DNA from: Enterobacter cloacae
GTDB taxonomy: Bacteria; Pseudomonadota; Gammaproteobacteria; Enterobacterales; Enterobacteriaceae
Direction: 5' to 3'
NCBI RefSeq assembly: GCF_013375935.1
Contig: NZ_CP056117.1
Span: 1,178,001-1,242,000 of the forward strand
DNA: 64,000 bases
Position numbers and translations under genes: made by a program. The notes under the pieces were generated by a model. That model worked only from the letters and a program-made list of their open reading frames with translations, did not search any database and was not told the origin of the DNA. This document shows positions 32,217 through 42,191 of the stretch, in pieces (position 1 is the stretch's first letter; each line of letters starts with the position of its first letter).

Positions 32217-32537
32217 ATGGCCCGAATTATCGCAGTAACCGCATGTCCGTCTGGCGTAGCCCATACCTATATGGCTGCCGAAGCGCTGGAAAGCGCCGCA
32301 AAAGCCAAAGGCTGGGAAGTGAAGGTAGAAACGCAGGGGTCGATTGGTCTTGAGAACGAACTAACGGCGGAGGATATCGCCGCAGCAGATATCGCGATCC
32401 TGACTAAAGACATCGGCATTAAATTCGAGGAGCGTTTTGCCGGGAAAACCATCGTGCGCGTCAATATCAGCGACGCGGTAAAGCGTGCCGACGCCATCAT
32501 GAACAAAATCGATGCCCACCTGGCGCAAACCGCCTGA
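32217..32537 (+). CDS. frwB: fructose-type PTS IIB component
   Basis: A 106-residue cytoplasmic phosphocarrier. Cys10 in IIAVTACPSGVAHTYMAAEAL is the phosphorylated residue and the following Pro-Ser-Gly-Val-Ala-His-Thr is the IIB-Fru signature. It receives phosphate from the EIIA domain of PtsA and passes it to the sugar in FrwC. It starts 14 bp after frwC and is followed by a hairpin before pflD. Near-identical to E. coli FrwB as I recall it. Confidence 0.95.
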   Translation: MARIIAVTACPSGVAHTYMAAEALESAAKAKGWEVKVETQGSIGLENELTAEDIAAADIAILTKDIGIKFEERFAGKTIVRVNISDAVKRADAIMNKIDAHLAQTA

Positions 32538-32543
32538 TGCTCT

Positions 32544-32572
32544 CCCGCCCTTCGGGGCGGGCTGGTTTTTTT
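32544..32572 (+). terminator. intra-operon terminator between frwB and pflD
   Basis: CCCGCCC TTCG GGGCGGG with a T run six bases later. Because pflD follows 20 bp downstream in the same direction, it probably causes partial termination or stabilises the frwCB message. Confidence 0.7.
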
Positions 32573-32591
32573 CCGTTACAGGAGTTCCCTC

Positions 32592-34886
32592 ATGACGAAT
32601 CGTATACCGCGCCTGAAAGATGCGCTCTTTGCCAACCCTCGCGAAATCTCGCTTGAGCGTGCGCTGCTCTATACTGCCAGCCATCGGCAGACGGAAGGCG
32701 AGCCGGTTATTCTCCGGCGCGCGAAAGCAACGGCGCACATTCTCGACCATGTGGAAATCGCGATTCGTGATGAAGAACTGATTGCCGGAAATCGCACCGT
32801 TAAGCCGCGTGCAGGCATTATGTCCCCGGAGATGGATCCCTACTGGCTGCTCAAGGAGCTGGACCAGTTCGCCACCCGTCCACAAGACCGCTTTGAAATC
32901 AGCGATGAGGATAAGCAGACCTACCGTGAGGTGCTGTATCCCTACTGGGAAAACCGGTCGATGAAAGATTTCATCAACGGCCAGATGACGGATGAGGTGA
33001 AAGCCGCGGTCGGGACGCAGATTTTTAGCGTCAACCAGACGGATAAAGGGCAGGGGCATATCATTATTGATTATCCGCGCCTACTCAATAACGGGCTGGG
33101 AGCGCTGGTGGCGGAAATGCGTGAACGCTGCGCTCGCGATGCGCAAAACACGTTCTATGCGGCGGCGCTGATACTGCTCGAAGCGTCCCAGCGCCATATT
33201 CTGCGTTATGCAACGCTCGCTGAAGAACTGGCTCAGAGCAGCGATGCGGCACGTCGCGAAGAATTGCTGGCAATGGCCGACATCTCGCGGCATAACGCGC
33301 AGCATAAGCCGCAAACCTTCTGGCAGGCGTGTCAGCTGTTCTGGTACATGAACGTTATTTTGCAGTACGAATCCAACGCCAGTTCGCTCTCCATCGGGCG
33401 TTTTGACCAGTATATGCTGCCGTTTTATCAGGCCTCGTTAATGCAGGGAGACGATCCGGCGTTTCTGAAAGAGCTGCTGGAATCGCTGTGGGTGAAGTGT
33501 AACGACGTGGTGCTCTTGCGCTCGACCAGCAGCGCCCGTTATTTTGCCGGATTCCCGACCGGGTATACCGCGCTGCTGGGCGGCCTGACGGAAAACGGGC
33601 GTAGCGCGGTGAACGTGCTTTCGTTCCTGTGCCTGGACGCCTACCAGAGCGTTCAGCTTCCCCAGCCTAACCTCGGCGTACGGGTAAACGAACTGATCGA
33701 CCGACCTTTCCTGCTGAAAACAGCGGAGACTATTCGCCTGGGCACCGGAATTCCTCAGATTTTCAACGATGAAGTAATAGTACCTGCGTTTTTAAATCGC
33801 GGCGTGTCGCTGGAAGACGCGCGTGACTACGCGGTTGTTGGCTGCGTTGAACTGTCGATTCCAGGTAAAACTTACGGCCTGCACGATATCGCCATGTTTA
33901 ACCTGCTGAAGGTAATGGAAATCGCTATGCAGGAGAACGAAGGCAATAGCGAGCTGACGTACGAGGGGTTAATTGAACACATACGCGGCAGGATTAATCA
34001 CTACATTGCGCTGATGGTGGAAGGGAGCAACATTTGCGATATCGGCCATCGCGACTGGGCGCCCGTGCCGTTGCTCTCCTCCTTTATCAGCGATTGTCTG
34101 GAAACGGGGAAAGACATTACTGACGGTGGCGCGCGCTATAACTTCTCCGGCGTGCAGGGGATTGGCATTGCCAATCTGAGCGACTCGCTTCACGCCCTGA
34201 AAGGGCTGGTGTTTGAACAGCAGCGCTTAAGTTTTGACGAGCTGCTGGCGGTGCTAAAAGCGAATTTTGCCACTCCGGAGGGCGAAAAGGTGCGCGCGCG
34301 GCTGATCAATCGCTTTGAGAAATACGGTAATGATATCGACGATGTCGACAATATCAGCGCGGAGCTGCTGCGCCATTACTGTAAAGAGGTCGAAAAATAC
34401 CGCAACCCGCGCGGTGGGATCTTCACGCCTGGCTCGTATACCGTCTCTGCGCACGTGCCGCTTGGCGCGGTCGTGGGCGCTACGCCGGATGGCCGCCTGG
34501 CGGGCGAACAGCTGGCGGATGGAGGGCTCTCTCCGATGCTCGGCCAGGATATGCAGGGGCCGACGGCCGTGCTGAAATCGGTAAGCAAGCTGGATAACTA
34601 CCTGTTATCTAACGGTACGCTGCTAAACGTTAAGTTCACCCCCGCCACGCTGGAAGGCGATGCCGGGCTGCAGAAGCTGGCGGACTTCCTCCGCGCGTTT
34701 ACGCAGCTTAAGCTGCAGCATATCCAGTTCAACGTGGTCAACGCGGAAACCCTGCGTGAGGCGCAGCGGCGTCCGCAGGATTTTGCCGGGCTGGTGGTGC
34801 GCGTTGCCGGCTACAGCGCCTTCTTTGTTGAGCTGTCGAAGGAGATCCAGGATGACATTATCCGTCGGACCGCGCATCAGCTGTGA
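32592..34886 (+). CDS. pflD: glycyl radical enzyme PflD
   Basis: A 764-residue glycyl radical enzyme. The active-site cysteine is Cys418 in AVVGCVELSIPG and the radical glycine is Gly740 in VVRVAGYSAFFVEL, about 25 residues from the C-terminus as in the family. A single Cys followed by Val-Glu (GCVE) is the pattern of glycyl radical lyases and dehydratases, not of true pyruvate formate-lyase, which has two adjacent cysteines. As I recall recent biochemistry, E. coli PflD opens the ring of 1,5-anhydromannitol 6-phosphate to 1-deoxyfructose 6-phosphate. The neighbours (PTS, FsaB, GldA, the activase PflC) fit that role. Oxygen-sensitive, active anaerobically. Confidence 0.93.
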   Translation: MTNRIPRLKDALFANPREISLERALLYTASHRQTEGEPVILRRAKATAHILDHVEIAIRDEELIAGNRTVKPRAGIMSPEMDPYWLLKELDQFATRPQDRFEISDEDKQTYREVLYPYWENRSMKDFINGQMTDEVKAAVGTQIFSVNQTDKGQGHIIIDYPRLLNNGLGALVAEMRERCARDAQNTFYAAALILLEASQRHILRYATLAEELAQSSDAARREELLAMADISRHNAQHKPQTFWQACQLFWYMNVILQYESNASSLSIGRFDQYMLPFYQASLMQGDDPAFLKELLESLWVKCNDVVLLRSTSSARYFAGFPTGYTALLGGLTENGRSAVNVLSFLCLDAYQSVQLPQPNLGVRVNELIDRPFLLKTAETIRLGTGIPQIFNDEVIVPAFLNRGVSLEDARDYAVVGCVELSIPGKTYGLHDIAMFNLLKVMEIAMQENEGNSELTYEGLIEHIRGRINHYIALMVEGSNICDIGHRDWAPVPLLSSFISDCLETGKDITDGGARYNFSGVQGIGIANLSDSLHALKGLVFEQQRLSFDELLAVLKANFATPEGEKVRARLINRFEKYGNDIDDVDNISAELLRHYCKEVEKYRNPRGGIFTPGSYTVSAHVPLGAVVGATPDGRLAGEQLADGGLSPMLGQDMQGPTAVLKSVSKLDNYLLSNGTLLNVKFTPATLEGDAGLQKLADFLRAFTQLKLQHIQFNVVNAETLREAQRRPQDFAGLVVRVAGYSAFFVELSKEIQDDIIRRTAHQL

Positions 34887-35727
34887 CGTGGTTGAAGCAC
34901 GCCCCGACGTAGCGCGTATTTTCAATATTCAGCGCTATTCGTTGAACGACGGGGCAGGTATTCGCACGGTAGTCTTTTTCAAAGGCTGCCCTCACCGTTG
35001 CCCGTGGTGCGCCAACCCGGAGTCGATCTCGCCAAAAATTGAGACGGTTCGCCGGGAGAGCAAATGTCTGCACTGCGCACCCTGCCTGCGCGATGCGGAC
35101 GAGTGCCCGTCCGGGGCGTTTGAGCGCATCGGGCGCGACGTGACGCTGGACGAGCTTGAACGCGAGGTGATGAAGGATGATGTCTTCTTTCGCTCATCGG
35201 GAGGCGGGGTGACGCTGTCAGGCGGGGAAGTATTAATGCAGGCACCTTTTGCGACGCAGTTGCTTAAGCGTTTGCGCCGCTACGGTATTCGCACCGCTAT
35301 TGAGACGGCGGGAGATGCGCCCCTGTCCCGACTGCTGCCGCTGGCACGCCAGTGTGACGAAGTGCTGTTTGATCTGAAGATTATGGATCCTGAGCAGGCG
35401 CGCGCGGTGACGGCAGTAAATCTTCCCAGAGTGCTGGAAAACCTTACGCAACTGGTGGCCGAAGGCATCAACGTCATCCCCCGCGTGCCGCTTATTCCGG
35501 GCTATACGCTAACCGATGCCAACATGGCGCGCGTGCTGGCATTTTTGTTACCTTCAGGGATACGGCAGCTGCATTTATTACCGTTTCACACGTATGGTGA
35601 ACCAAAATACCGTCTGCTTGGGCAACAATGGTTGATGCGGGAGGTCAATCCTCCGACAGCTGACGAGGTCGCGGCAATGCGCCGTATGGCCGAAGATAAA
35701 GGGTTTCATGTCACCACTGGAGGTTAA
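34852..35727 (+). CDS. pflC: glycyl radical enzyme activase PflC
   Basis: Radical SAM enzyme that installs the glycyl radical on PflD. The 291-residue protein has the CxxxCxxC cluster motif in GCPHRCPWCANPE (near residue 50) and an inserted cysteine-rich stretch, CLHCAPCLRDADECPSGAF, that would bind an extra Fe-S cluster as in other activases. GGGVTLSGGEVLMQ is the SAM-binding glycine motif. The ATG at 34852 overlaps the end of pflD by 35 bp and follows GGAG; the frame is open upstream to 34660 but without family similarity. The overlap suggests translational coupling with pflD. Confidence 0.94.
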   Translation: MTLSVGPRISCDVVEARPDVARIFNIQRYSLNDGAGIRTVVFFKGCPHRCPWCANPESISPKIETVRRESKCLHCAPCLRDADECPSGAFERIGRDVTLDELEREVMKDDVFFRSSGGGVTLSGGEVLMQAPFATQLLKRLRRYGIRTAIETAGDAPLSRLLPLARQCDEVLFDLKIMDPEQARAVTAVNLPRVLENLTQLVAEGINVIPRVPLIPGYTLTDANMARVLAFLLPSGIRQLHLLPFHTYGEPKYRLLGQQWLMREVNPPTADEVAAMRRMAEDKGFHVTTGG

Positions 35728-35729
35728 AA

Positions 35730-36086
35730 ATGACAGTAATAGCAGGGCGTCATCTGGTGGCGGTAACCGCGTGCGTGAGCGGCGTGGCGCATACTTACAT
35801 GGCCGCAGAACGGCTGGAGCGGATTTGCCAGCAGGAGAAATGGTCAGTGCGCATTGAGACGCAGGGGGCGTTAGGCATTGAAAGTGAACTGACGGAGGAC
35901 GATATCCGCCGCGCCGATGTCGTATTGCTTATCACGGATATTGAGCTGGCGGGTAACGAACGCTTCGAATCCGCCCGCTATGTGAAATGCGGGATTAATG
36001 CTTTCCTGCGGGATCCGCAAAAGGTCATGGCAGCGGTACGAAAAATGGTATCCGCACCGCAGCATACGCAGGTCATTCTGGACTAG
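35730..36086 (+). CDS. frwD: second fructose-type PTS IIB component
   Basis: A 118-residue IIB-like protein, paralogous to FrwB. Cys15 in LVAVTACVSGVAHTYMAAERL is in the phosphorylation position; Pro of the usual CPSG is replaced by Val, as in E. coli FrwD. It is about five residues longer at the N-terminus than E. coli FrwD (113). It starts three bases after the pflC stop, with GGAGG as ribosome binding site, and overlaps the end of the converging yijO by 14 bp. Its task beside FrwB is not known. Confidence 0.92.
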   Translation: MTVIAGRHLVAVTACVSGVAHTYMAAERLERICQQEKWSVRIETQGALGIESELTEDDIRRADVVLLITDIELAGNERFESARYVKCGINAFLRDPQKVMAAVRKMVSAPQHTQVILD

Positions 36087-36922
36087 CCGCTTTCCCGGTC
36101 AGCTGGCTGTGATACTGGCGACGGTATTCCGACGGCGAGCGCTCCGTATTTTTACGGAATAAGCGGCAGAAATAGTTACTGTCGACAAAACCGCAGGCAT
36201 GCGCCACTTCTTTTACCTTTAAGTCATATCCTTTCAGCAGCTGACGCGCGTGCTCCAGCCGCGTGTGGGTCAGGTATTCATTAAAACCGACCGCGCCGGT
36301 TTTCTGGAAAAGATGCGATAAATAGTTCGGAGAGATATAAAACGCCTGCGCTACGGATTCCCGGGTAAGCGGGGTCGCATAATGTTCATCGATATAAACG
36401 CGAATGGCTTCAAACAGCGCCTGGCTGCGGGAGGCGGTCTGGATCTGACTACCCAGCAAGTCGACGCAGTGGCTAAGCAGGCTGGCGACAACCAGCCGCG
36501 CCGTCTGCTGCTCGTGCGGCTGCATCTGCATTTCATGAAGCGTCTGTAGCAGGAAGGAGCCGATGCGGGGACCCCCGACGGGCGACGTGCTGTTTTGCTA
36601 GGTTACGAACGTCTACGCCGTCCCAGTGCAAAAGGCTAAATCCAAGCTGCTGTTTGCCAAACAGGATGCTCAGCGTTGTCGCGGGCGTGTGCCATTGCGG
36701 ATCGTTCCAGCCGCCAGCCGGGACGTATAAAACGTCACCCTGCTGTAATACGCAAGCCGCCGGGTCTTTCACCGAGCCTTCGAGCACGATCTCCAGACGG
36801 GGGAAATCGACCTGCAGGGCGAGCTCGGGTGCGCAGAGGGCGGGGTTGGCGAAATGCACCTGACGCAGCGGCGTCGTGCCGCCGATCAGGTCAGTCAGGA
36901 TGTGGGTAATATCATGCTGCAT
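36073..36922 (-). pseudogene. yijO: AraC-type regulator YijO, single-base frameshift
   Basis: A cupin-type N-terminal sensor domain (36922 to about 36575, with QVDFPRLEIVLEG and GDVLYVPAGGW) and a C-terminal double helix-turn-helix AraC domain (about 36400-36090, with ESVAQAFYISPNYLSHLFQK and ACGFVDSNYFCRLFRKNTER) lie in two frames. They part after KQHVARRG. At 36572-36576 there are five C (five G in the gene); four would restore one frame of 282 codons, against 283 residues in E. coli YijO. Either the gene is a recent pseudogene, or the strain is phase-variable at this tract, or it is a sequencing error in a homopolymer. It is the likely regulator of the adjacent frw-pfl genes. Confidence 0.88.
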
Positions 36923-36942
36923 GGTGTAAATACCGAGGTATT

Positions 36943-37009
36943 GCCGGGGGGGCGCTAACGCTTACCTGGCCTGTCTGTCGCAGGCCCGGGCAGGCGTAGC
37001 GCCCCGGGG
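36943..37009. repeat. REP-like palindromes between yijO and ppc
   Basis: CCGGGGGGCGCTAACGC faces GCGTAGCGCCCCGG across a central CCTGTCTGTCGCAGG hairpin. This is a REP/BIME-type intergenic element just after ppc. Confidence 0.65.
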
Positions 37010-37017
37010 ACTGAGCA

Positions 37018-39669
37018 TTAACCGGTGTTACGCATGCCCGCCGCAACGCCCGCAATCGTCACCATCAGCGCCTGCTCAACGCGTGGATCGGGATCTTTAC
37101 CTTCCTCTTCCGCCAGACGCGAACGGTGCAGCAGTTCAGCCTGCAAAACGTTCAGCGGGTCGGTGTAGATGTTGCGCAGCTGAATTGACTCGGCGATCCA
37201 CGGCAGGTCTTCCATTAGGTGGGAGTCGTTGGCGATATCCAGCACCACCTTGATGTCGCCCTCCAGCAGCTCGCGCAGCTCTTTACCCAGCGCCCACAGC
37301 TCTGGTTTAACCAGGCGCTGATCGTAGTATTCCGCCAGCCACAGGTCGGCTTTCGAGAAGACCATCTCCAGCATGCCCAGACGGGTGGAGAAGAACGGCC
37401 AGTCGCGGCACATGGTTTCCAGCTCGCTCTGCTTACCGTCTTCCACCACTTTTTGCAGCGCCGCACCGGCACCCAGCCAGGCGGGCAGCATCAGGCGGTT
37501 TTGCGTCCAGGCAAAGATCCACGGAATGGCGCGCAGGGATTCAACGCCGCCGGTCGGACGACGCTTGGCCGGACGTGAGCCCAGGGGCAGTTTACCCAGC
37601 TCCTGCTCAGGCGTTGCTGAACGGAAGTAAGGTACGAAGTCTTTGTTTTCACGCACGTAGCCGCGGTACAGGTCGCAGGAGATGTCAGACAGCTCATCCA
37701 TAATGCGGCACCAGGATTCTTTTGGCTCCGGCGGCGGCAGCAGGTTTGCTTCCAGGATCGCGCTGGTATAGAGCGACAGGCTGCTGATGGTCACTTCCGG
37801 CAGGCCGTACTTGAAGCGGATCATCTCGCCCTGCTCGGTCACGCGCAGGCCGCCTTTCAGGCTTCCCGGCGGCTGAGAGAGCAGCGCTGCGTGTGCTGGC
37901 GCACCGCCACGGCCAATTGAGCCACCGCGTCCGTGGAACAGGGTCAGCTCAATGCCGGCTTTCTCGCAGGTTTTAATCAGCGCGTCCTGCGCCTGATACT
38001 GCGCCCAGGATGCCGCCATCACGCCCGCATCTTTTGCGGAGTCGGAATAGCCAATCATGACCATCTGCTTGCCCTGAATAAAGCCGCGATACCAGTCGAT
38101 GTTCAGCAGCTGGGTCATCACGTCGTTGGCGTTGTTCAGATCGTCGAGGGTTTCAAACAGCGGTGCCACCGGCAGGGCATAGTCGATGCCCGCTTCTTTC
38201 AGCAGCAGGTGAACGCCCAGCACGTCGGACGGGGTTTTCGCCATGGAGATCACATAGGCGGCCACCGATCCTTTCGGCGCATCCACTATCGCTTTACAGG
38301 TGTTGAGCACCTCGCGAGTGTCGTTGCTTGGCTCCCAGTTGCGCGGCAGCAGAGGGCGCTTGGAGTTCAGCTCGCGGATTAGAAACGCCTGCTTGTCGGC
38401 TTCTGACCAGCTTTCATAGTCACCGATGCCGAGATAGCGGGTCAGCTCGCCCAGCGCTTCGGTATGACGGGTACTTTCCTGACGTACGTCGATACGCACC
38501 AGCGGCACGCCGAAACACTTCACGCGGCGCAGGGTGTCGAGCAGTTCACCGTTGGCGATGATGCCCATCCCGCAGGCCTGGAGCGATTTATAGCAGGCGT
38601 ACAGCGGTTCCCAGAGCTGTTCGTTCTGGCTCAGCAGACCTTCCGGCTTCGGCAGGCGCTGCCCTTTGAGGCGCGCTTCCAGCCAGGCCTGAGTGGCCAT
38701 CAGCTGGCCGCGCAGTTTTTTCATCAGGAACCGGTACGGCTCGCTGGCGCCTTCTTCACCGGCCAGCGCGCGCAGTTCCGGCGTGGCTTCAACCATCGAC
38801 AGCTCGGAGATCAGCACCTGAATATCTTTCAGGAACAGGTCGGTTGCTTTCCAGCGGCTCAGCAGGAGAACGTGGCGGGTAATGTCCGCCGTCACGTTCG
38901 GGTTGCCGTCGCGGTCGCCGCCCATCCAGGAGGTGAAGCGAACCGGCACAAAGTCGACCGGCAGGCGGTAGCCGAGGTTCTCTTCCAGCTGTTCGTTCAG
39001 CTCGCGCAGGTAGTTTGGTACCCCTTCCCACAGGCTGTTTTCCACCACCGCAAAGCCCCATTTGGCTTCGTCGACCGGGCTTGGACGATGCTTACGAATT
39101 TCGTCGGTGTGCCAGGACTGGGCAATCAGCTGACGCAGGCGACGCATGAGCTGGTTACGTTCGTAGTCGGCAATGTCTTTGTTATCCAGCTGCTTCAGAC
39201 AGTTGTTCACTTCCACCATTTTGTGGATCAGCGTACGACGGGTGATTTCGGTTGGGTGCGCGGTCAGAACCAGCTCCAGCGAAAGGGATTCCACCGCTTT
39301 TTTGATGGTGTCTTCGTTGAGGTCTGGCTGGTCTTTCAGTTTACGAAGGGTGCGGGCAATGACTTCCGGGTTGCTGGCCGCTTCGCCTTTTGGCGAAATG
39401 CTGTGATATTGCTCAGCGGTGTTTGCCAGGTTAAGGAACTGGCTGAACGCGCGGGCAACGGGCAGCAGCTCATCGTTAGAGAGGTTCTGCAAGGTGGTGA
39501 GCAGCTCCTGACGGTTCGCCTCGTTACCGGCACGGGAAGATTTGGACAGCTTGCGGATGGTTTCAACGCGGTCGAGGATGTTTTCCCCCAACGCGTCTTT
39601 GATGGTATCTCCAAGCACCTTGCCGAGCATACTGACATTACTACGCAACGCGGAATATTGTTCGTTCAT
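37018..39669 (-). CDS. ppc: phosphoenolpyruvate carboxylase
   Basis: Carboxylates PEP to oxaloacetate to replenish the TCA cycle. The 883-residue protein has the E. coli length and all signature segments: [18 protein letters not shown] with the catalytic His near residue 138, [53 protein letters not shown] with the catalytic loop, and the C-terminal MRNTG that ends the family. In E. coli it is activated by acetyl-CoA and fructose bisphosphate and inhibited by aspartate. It is monocistronic, diverging across a 270-bp gap that holds a palindromic repeat next to argE. Confidence 0.98.
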   Translation of the reverse strand: MNEQYSALRSNVSMLGKVLGDTIKDALGENILDRVETIRKLSKSSRAGNEANRQELLTTLQNLSNDELLPVARAFSQFLNLANTAEQYHSISPKGEAASNPEVIARTLRKLKDQPDLNEDTIKKAVESLSLELVLTAHPTEITRRTLIHKMVEVNNCLKQLDNKDIADYERNQLMRRLRQLIAQSWHTDEIRKHRPSPVDEAKWGFAVVENSLWEGVPNYLRELNEQLEENLGYRLPVDFVPVRFTSWMGGDRDGNPNVTADITRHVLLLSRWKATDLFLKDIQVLISELSMVEATPELRALAGEEGASEPYRFLMKKLRGQLMATQAWLEARLKGQRLPKPEGLLSQNEQLWEPLYACYKSLQACGMGIIANGELLDTLRRVKCFGVPLVRIDVRQESTRHTEALGELTRYLGIGDYESWSEADKQAFLIRELNSKRPLLPRNWEPSNDTREVLNTCKAIVDAPKGSVAAYVISMAKTPSDVLGVHLLLKEAGIDYALPVAPLFETLDDLNNANDVMTQLLNIDWYRGFIQGKQMVMIGYSDSAKDAGVMAASWAQYQAQDALIKTCEKAGIELTLFHGRGGSIGRGGAPAHAALLSQPPGSLKGGLRVTEQGEMIRFKYGLPEVTISSLSLYTSAILEANLLPPPEPKESWCRIMDELSDISCDLYRGYVRENKDFVPYFRSATPEQELGKLPLGSRPAKRRPTGGVESLRAIPWIFAWTQNRLMLPAWLGAGAALQKVVEDGKQSELETMCRDWPFFSTRLGMLEMVFSKADLWLAEYYDQRLVKPELWALGKELRELLEGDIKVVLDIANDSHLMEDLPWIAESIQLRNIYTDPLNVLQAELLHRSRLAEEEGKDPDPRVEQALMVTIAGVAAGMRNTG

Positions 39670-39890
39670 AAAAACCCAGTCACCCCATCATTTTTGTTTA
39701 TGCCCAGGCGAAAATTTTCTGGACAATATTTTGTCATCTCCCTTTATAAAGCCACGTAAAACCCCCGTCGTCAATTGCTGCGAAAACGGTTCAGCAGATG
39801 AATAAATGTGGGTAATTTACGAAATTTAATTCGCTTTGCGTCAGATAAGAGATGCTTATGGGAATGTGACGGAGATCGCGGGATTTGTTG

Positions 39891-39924
39891 CCCTCACCCT
39901 AACCCTCTCCCACAGGGAGAGGGG
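39891..39924. repeat. CCCTCACCC-type palindromic repeat near argE
   Basis: CCCTCACCCTAACCCTCTCC then CACAGGGAGAGGGG, the same unit as at 1407, located just after the argE stop in the ppc-argE gap. The remainder of the gap (39670-39890) is AT-rich and should hold the ppc promoter; I could not place it with certainty. Confidence 0.8.
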
Positions 39925-39940
39925 ACTCTTCGGTGCGGTC

Positions 39941-41092
39941 TTAATGCCAGCAGAAGTGATGCACGACCTGGGTAATCAGTTCGCGGGTTGGCTTGATGAA
40001 GCGGGTTTCCAGATATTCATCCGGCTGGTGCGCCTGGTTGATCGAACCGGGGCCAAGGACCAGCGTCGGGCACAGGGTCTGAATAAACGGCGCTTCGGTG
40101 CAGTAGTTCACCACGTCGGTTTTCTCACCGAGCAGCTTTTCCACCACTTCAACCAGCTGGTGATCCGGCGGGCACTCATAGCCCGGGATCGGCGGATGCA
40201 GCTCGGAGACCGTCAGGCGGCCCGGCCAGCGCTCGCTTACCGGGGCCAGCGCTTCGTTCAGCAAGCCGTCGAGATCGCTCAGCGTCATGCCCGGCAGCGG
40301 GCGGATGTCCATGTGCAGCTCGCAGCAGGCGCAGATACGGTTGGAGGCATCGCCGCCGTGCAGGCTGCCGAGGTTCAGGGTCGGATACGGCACGGTGAAC
40401 GCGTCGTAGTGATACCGCTCTTTCAGGTCATCGCGCAGGGTCATGATGCGGCCGATGGCGTCATGCATCAGCTCAATGGCGTTCACGCCGCGCGCCGGAT
40501 CGCTGGAGTGACCGGACTGGCCGAGCACGCGCACCGCCGTGGAAATATGGCCCTTGTGCGCACGGATCGGCTGCAAAGAGGTTGGTTCGCCGATGATCGC
40601 GCAGTCCGGGCGAATCGACGTGTTTTCAGAAAAATAGCGTGCGCCCGCCATGCTGGTCTCTTCATCGGCGGTCGCCAGAATGTAGAGCGGTTTTTTCAGG
40701 GTCGTCACGTCCACGTCACGCAGCGCGTCGAGAATAAAGGCGAAGAAGCCTTTCATGTCCGCCGTGCCCAGCCCGTAGAGCTTGTTGTCGTGCTCGGTCA
40801 GGGTGAACGGGTCGCGGGTCCAGCGGCCATCGTCAAACGGCACGGTGTCGGTGTGACCGGCCAGCAGCAGGCCGCCCGCACCGGTACCGGTGCTGGCGAG
40901 CAGGTTAAATTTGTGACGTGTTCCGGGGACGGGCTGAACCTCAACGTTAAACCCAAGATCGCTAAACCAACCCGCCAGCAGATTGATTAAAGACTCATTG
41001 CTCTGATCCAGTGCTTCTTCGGTCGCGCTGATGGAGGGTGTGGCAATCAGGGCGCGGTAAATCTCGATAAATGGCGGTAAGTTCATTTTCAT
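39941..41092 (-). CDS. argE: acetylornithine deacetylase
   Basis: Removes the acetyl group from N-acetylornithine in the linear arginine pathway. The M20-family zinc metallohydrolase has 383 residues from the ATG at 41092, the E. coli length; the GTG three codons upstream is less likely. Zinc ligands are His in [14 protein letters not shown], Asp in [13 protein letters not shown], the Glu pair in [11 protein letters not shown] and His near the C-terminus in [14 protein letters not shown]. It diverges from argCBH, and ARG boxes lie in the shared 88-bp region, so ArgR should repress both directions. Confidence 0.96.
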   Translation of the reverse strand: MKMNLPPFIEIYRALIATPSISATEEALDQSNESLINLLAGWFSDLGFNVEVQPVPGTRHKFNLLASTGTGAGGLLLAGHTDTVPFDDGRWTRDPFTLTEHDNKLYGLGTADMKGFFAFILDALRDVDVTTLKKPLYILATADEETSMAGARYFSENTSIRPDCAIIGEPTSLQPIRAHKGHISTAVRVLGQSGHSSDPARGVNAIELMHDAIGRIMTLRDDLKERYHYDAFTVPYPTLNLGSLHGGDASNRICACCELHMDIRPLPGMTLSDLDGLLNEALAPVSERWPGRLTVSELHPPIPGYECPPDHQLVEVVEKLLGEKTDVVNYCTEAPFIQTLCPTLVLGPGSINQAHQPDEYLETRFIKPTRELITQVVHHFCWH

Positions 41093-41117
41093 TGTTGACA
41101 CACCTTAGGTCGTGATA

Positions 41118-41156
41118 GTATCAATATTCATGCAATAAATGTGAATAAAAATACAT
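41118..41156. promoter_or_regulatory. ARG boxes between argE and argC
   Basis: Two adjacent 18-bp ArgR-type boxes. The left, around ATCAATATTCATGCA (41118-41133), is a weaker half match. The right, ATGTGAATAAAAATACAT (41139-41156), fits WNTGAATWWWWATTCANW well. They overlap the divergent argE and argCBH promoters. Confidence 0.75.
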
Positions 41157-41180
41157 TAACGTTGAGCATAAAGGAACCCG

Positions 41181-42185
41181 ATGTTGAATACGCTGATTGT
41201 AGGCGCTAGCGGTTATGCGGGCGCAGAGCTTGTAAGCTACGTGAATCGCCACCCTCATATGACCATAACCGCTTTGACCGTGTCAGCGCAAAGCAATGAT
41301 GCCGGAAAGTTAATTTCTGATTTGCATCCGTGGCTTAAGGGCATTGTCGATCTGCCGCTGCAGCCAATGTCTGACATCAGCGAGTTTACCGACGGCGTCG
41401 ACGTGGTGTTTTTAGCCACCGCGCACGAGGTCAGCCACGACCTGGCGCCGCAGTTTCTGGCGGCCGGCTGCGTAGTCTTCGATCTCTCCGGCGCGTTCCG
41501 CGTCAACGACGGCGCGTTTTACGAAAAATATTACGGCTTCACCCATCAGCACCCGGATCTGCTCGAAAAAGCGGTATACGGCCTGGCGGAGTGGAGCGCG
41601 GATAAACTAAAAGAAGCGAATCCGATTGCCGTGCCCGGCTGCTACCCGACGGCGGCGCAGCTCTCCCTTAAGCCGCTGATCGACGCGGGTCTGCTGGATC
41701 TGAACCAGTGGCCGGTGATCAACGCCACCAGCGGCGTGAGCGGTGCCGGGCGCAAGGCGGCCATCTCCAACAGCTTCTGCGAAGTGAGCCTTCAGCCGTA
41801 TGGCGTGTTCAACCATCGCCATCATCCTGAAATCACCACCCATCTGGGCGCGGACGTGGTTTTCACGCCGCATCTGGGCAGCTTCCCGCGCGGGATCCTC
41901 GAAACCATTACCTGCCGCCTGAAGCCGGGCGTGACCAAAGAACAGGTAAGTGAAGCCTTCACGCAGGCGTATGCGGATAAACCGCTGGTGCGTCTGTACG
42001 ACAAAGGCGTGCCGGCGCTGAAAAACGTGGTCGGCCTGCCGTTCTGCGATATCGGCTTTGCCGTTCAGGGCGAGCACCTGATTGTGGTCGCCGCAGAAGA
42101 TAACTTACTCAAAGGCGCTGCCGCACAGGCAATGCAGTGTGCAAATATTCGTTTCGGCTTCCCTGAAACGCAGGCTCTTATTTAA
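41181..42185 (+). CDS. argC: N-acetyl-gamma-glutamyl-phosphate reductase
   Basis: NADPH-dependent third step of arginine synthesis. The 334-residue protein starts with the dinucleotide-binding [16 protein letters not shown] and has the catalytic Cys154 in [15 protein letters not shown], plus the conserved HHPEIT motif carrying the catalytic His. First gene of argCBH; argB begins six bases after its stop. A strong ribosome binding site AAGGAACCCG precedes the start. Confidence 0.98.
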   Translation: MLNTLIVGASGYAGAELVSYVNRHPHMTITALTVSAQSNDAGKLISDLHPWLKGIVDLPLQPMSDISEFTDGVDVVFLATAHEVSHDLAPQFLAAGCVVFDLSGAFRVNDGAFYEKYYGFTHQHPDLLEKAVYGLAEWSADKLKEANPIAVPGCYPTAAQLSLKPLIDAGLLDLNQWPVINATSGVSGAGRKAAISNSFCEVSLQPYGVFNHRHHPEITTHLGADVVFTPHLGSFPRGILETITCRLKPGVTKEQVSEAFTQAYADKPLVRLYDKGVPALKNVVGLPFCDIGFAVQGEHLIVVAAEDNLLKGAAAQAMQCANIRFGFPETQALI

Positions 42186-42191
42186 GGTGTG

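Noticed and set aside
38464..39759. 431-codon open frame opposite ppc
   Set aside because: Mirror frame of ppc codons; no ribosome binding site and no family similarity, while ppc is fully conserved on the other strand.
39836..40990. 384-codon open frame opposite argE
   Set aside because: Antisense frame running through the palindromic repeat and argE; the composition is that of a reversed GC-rich gene.
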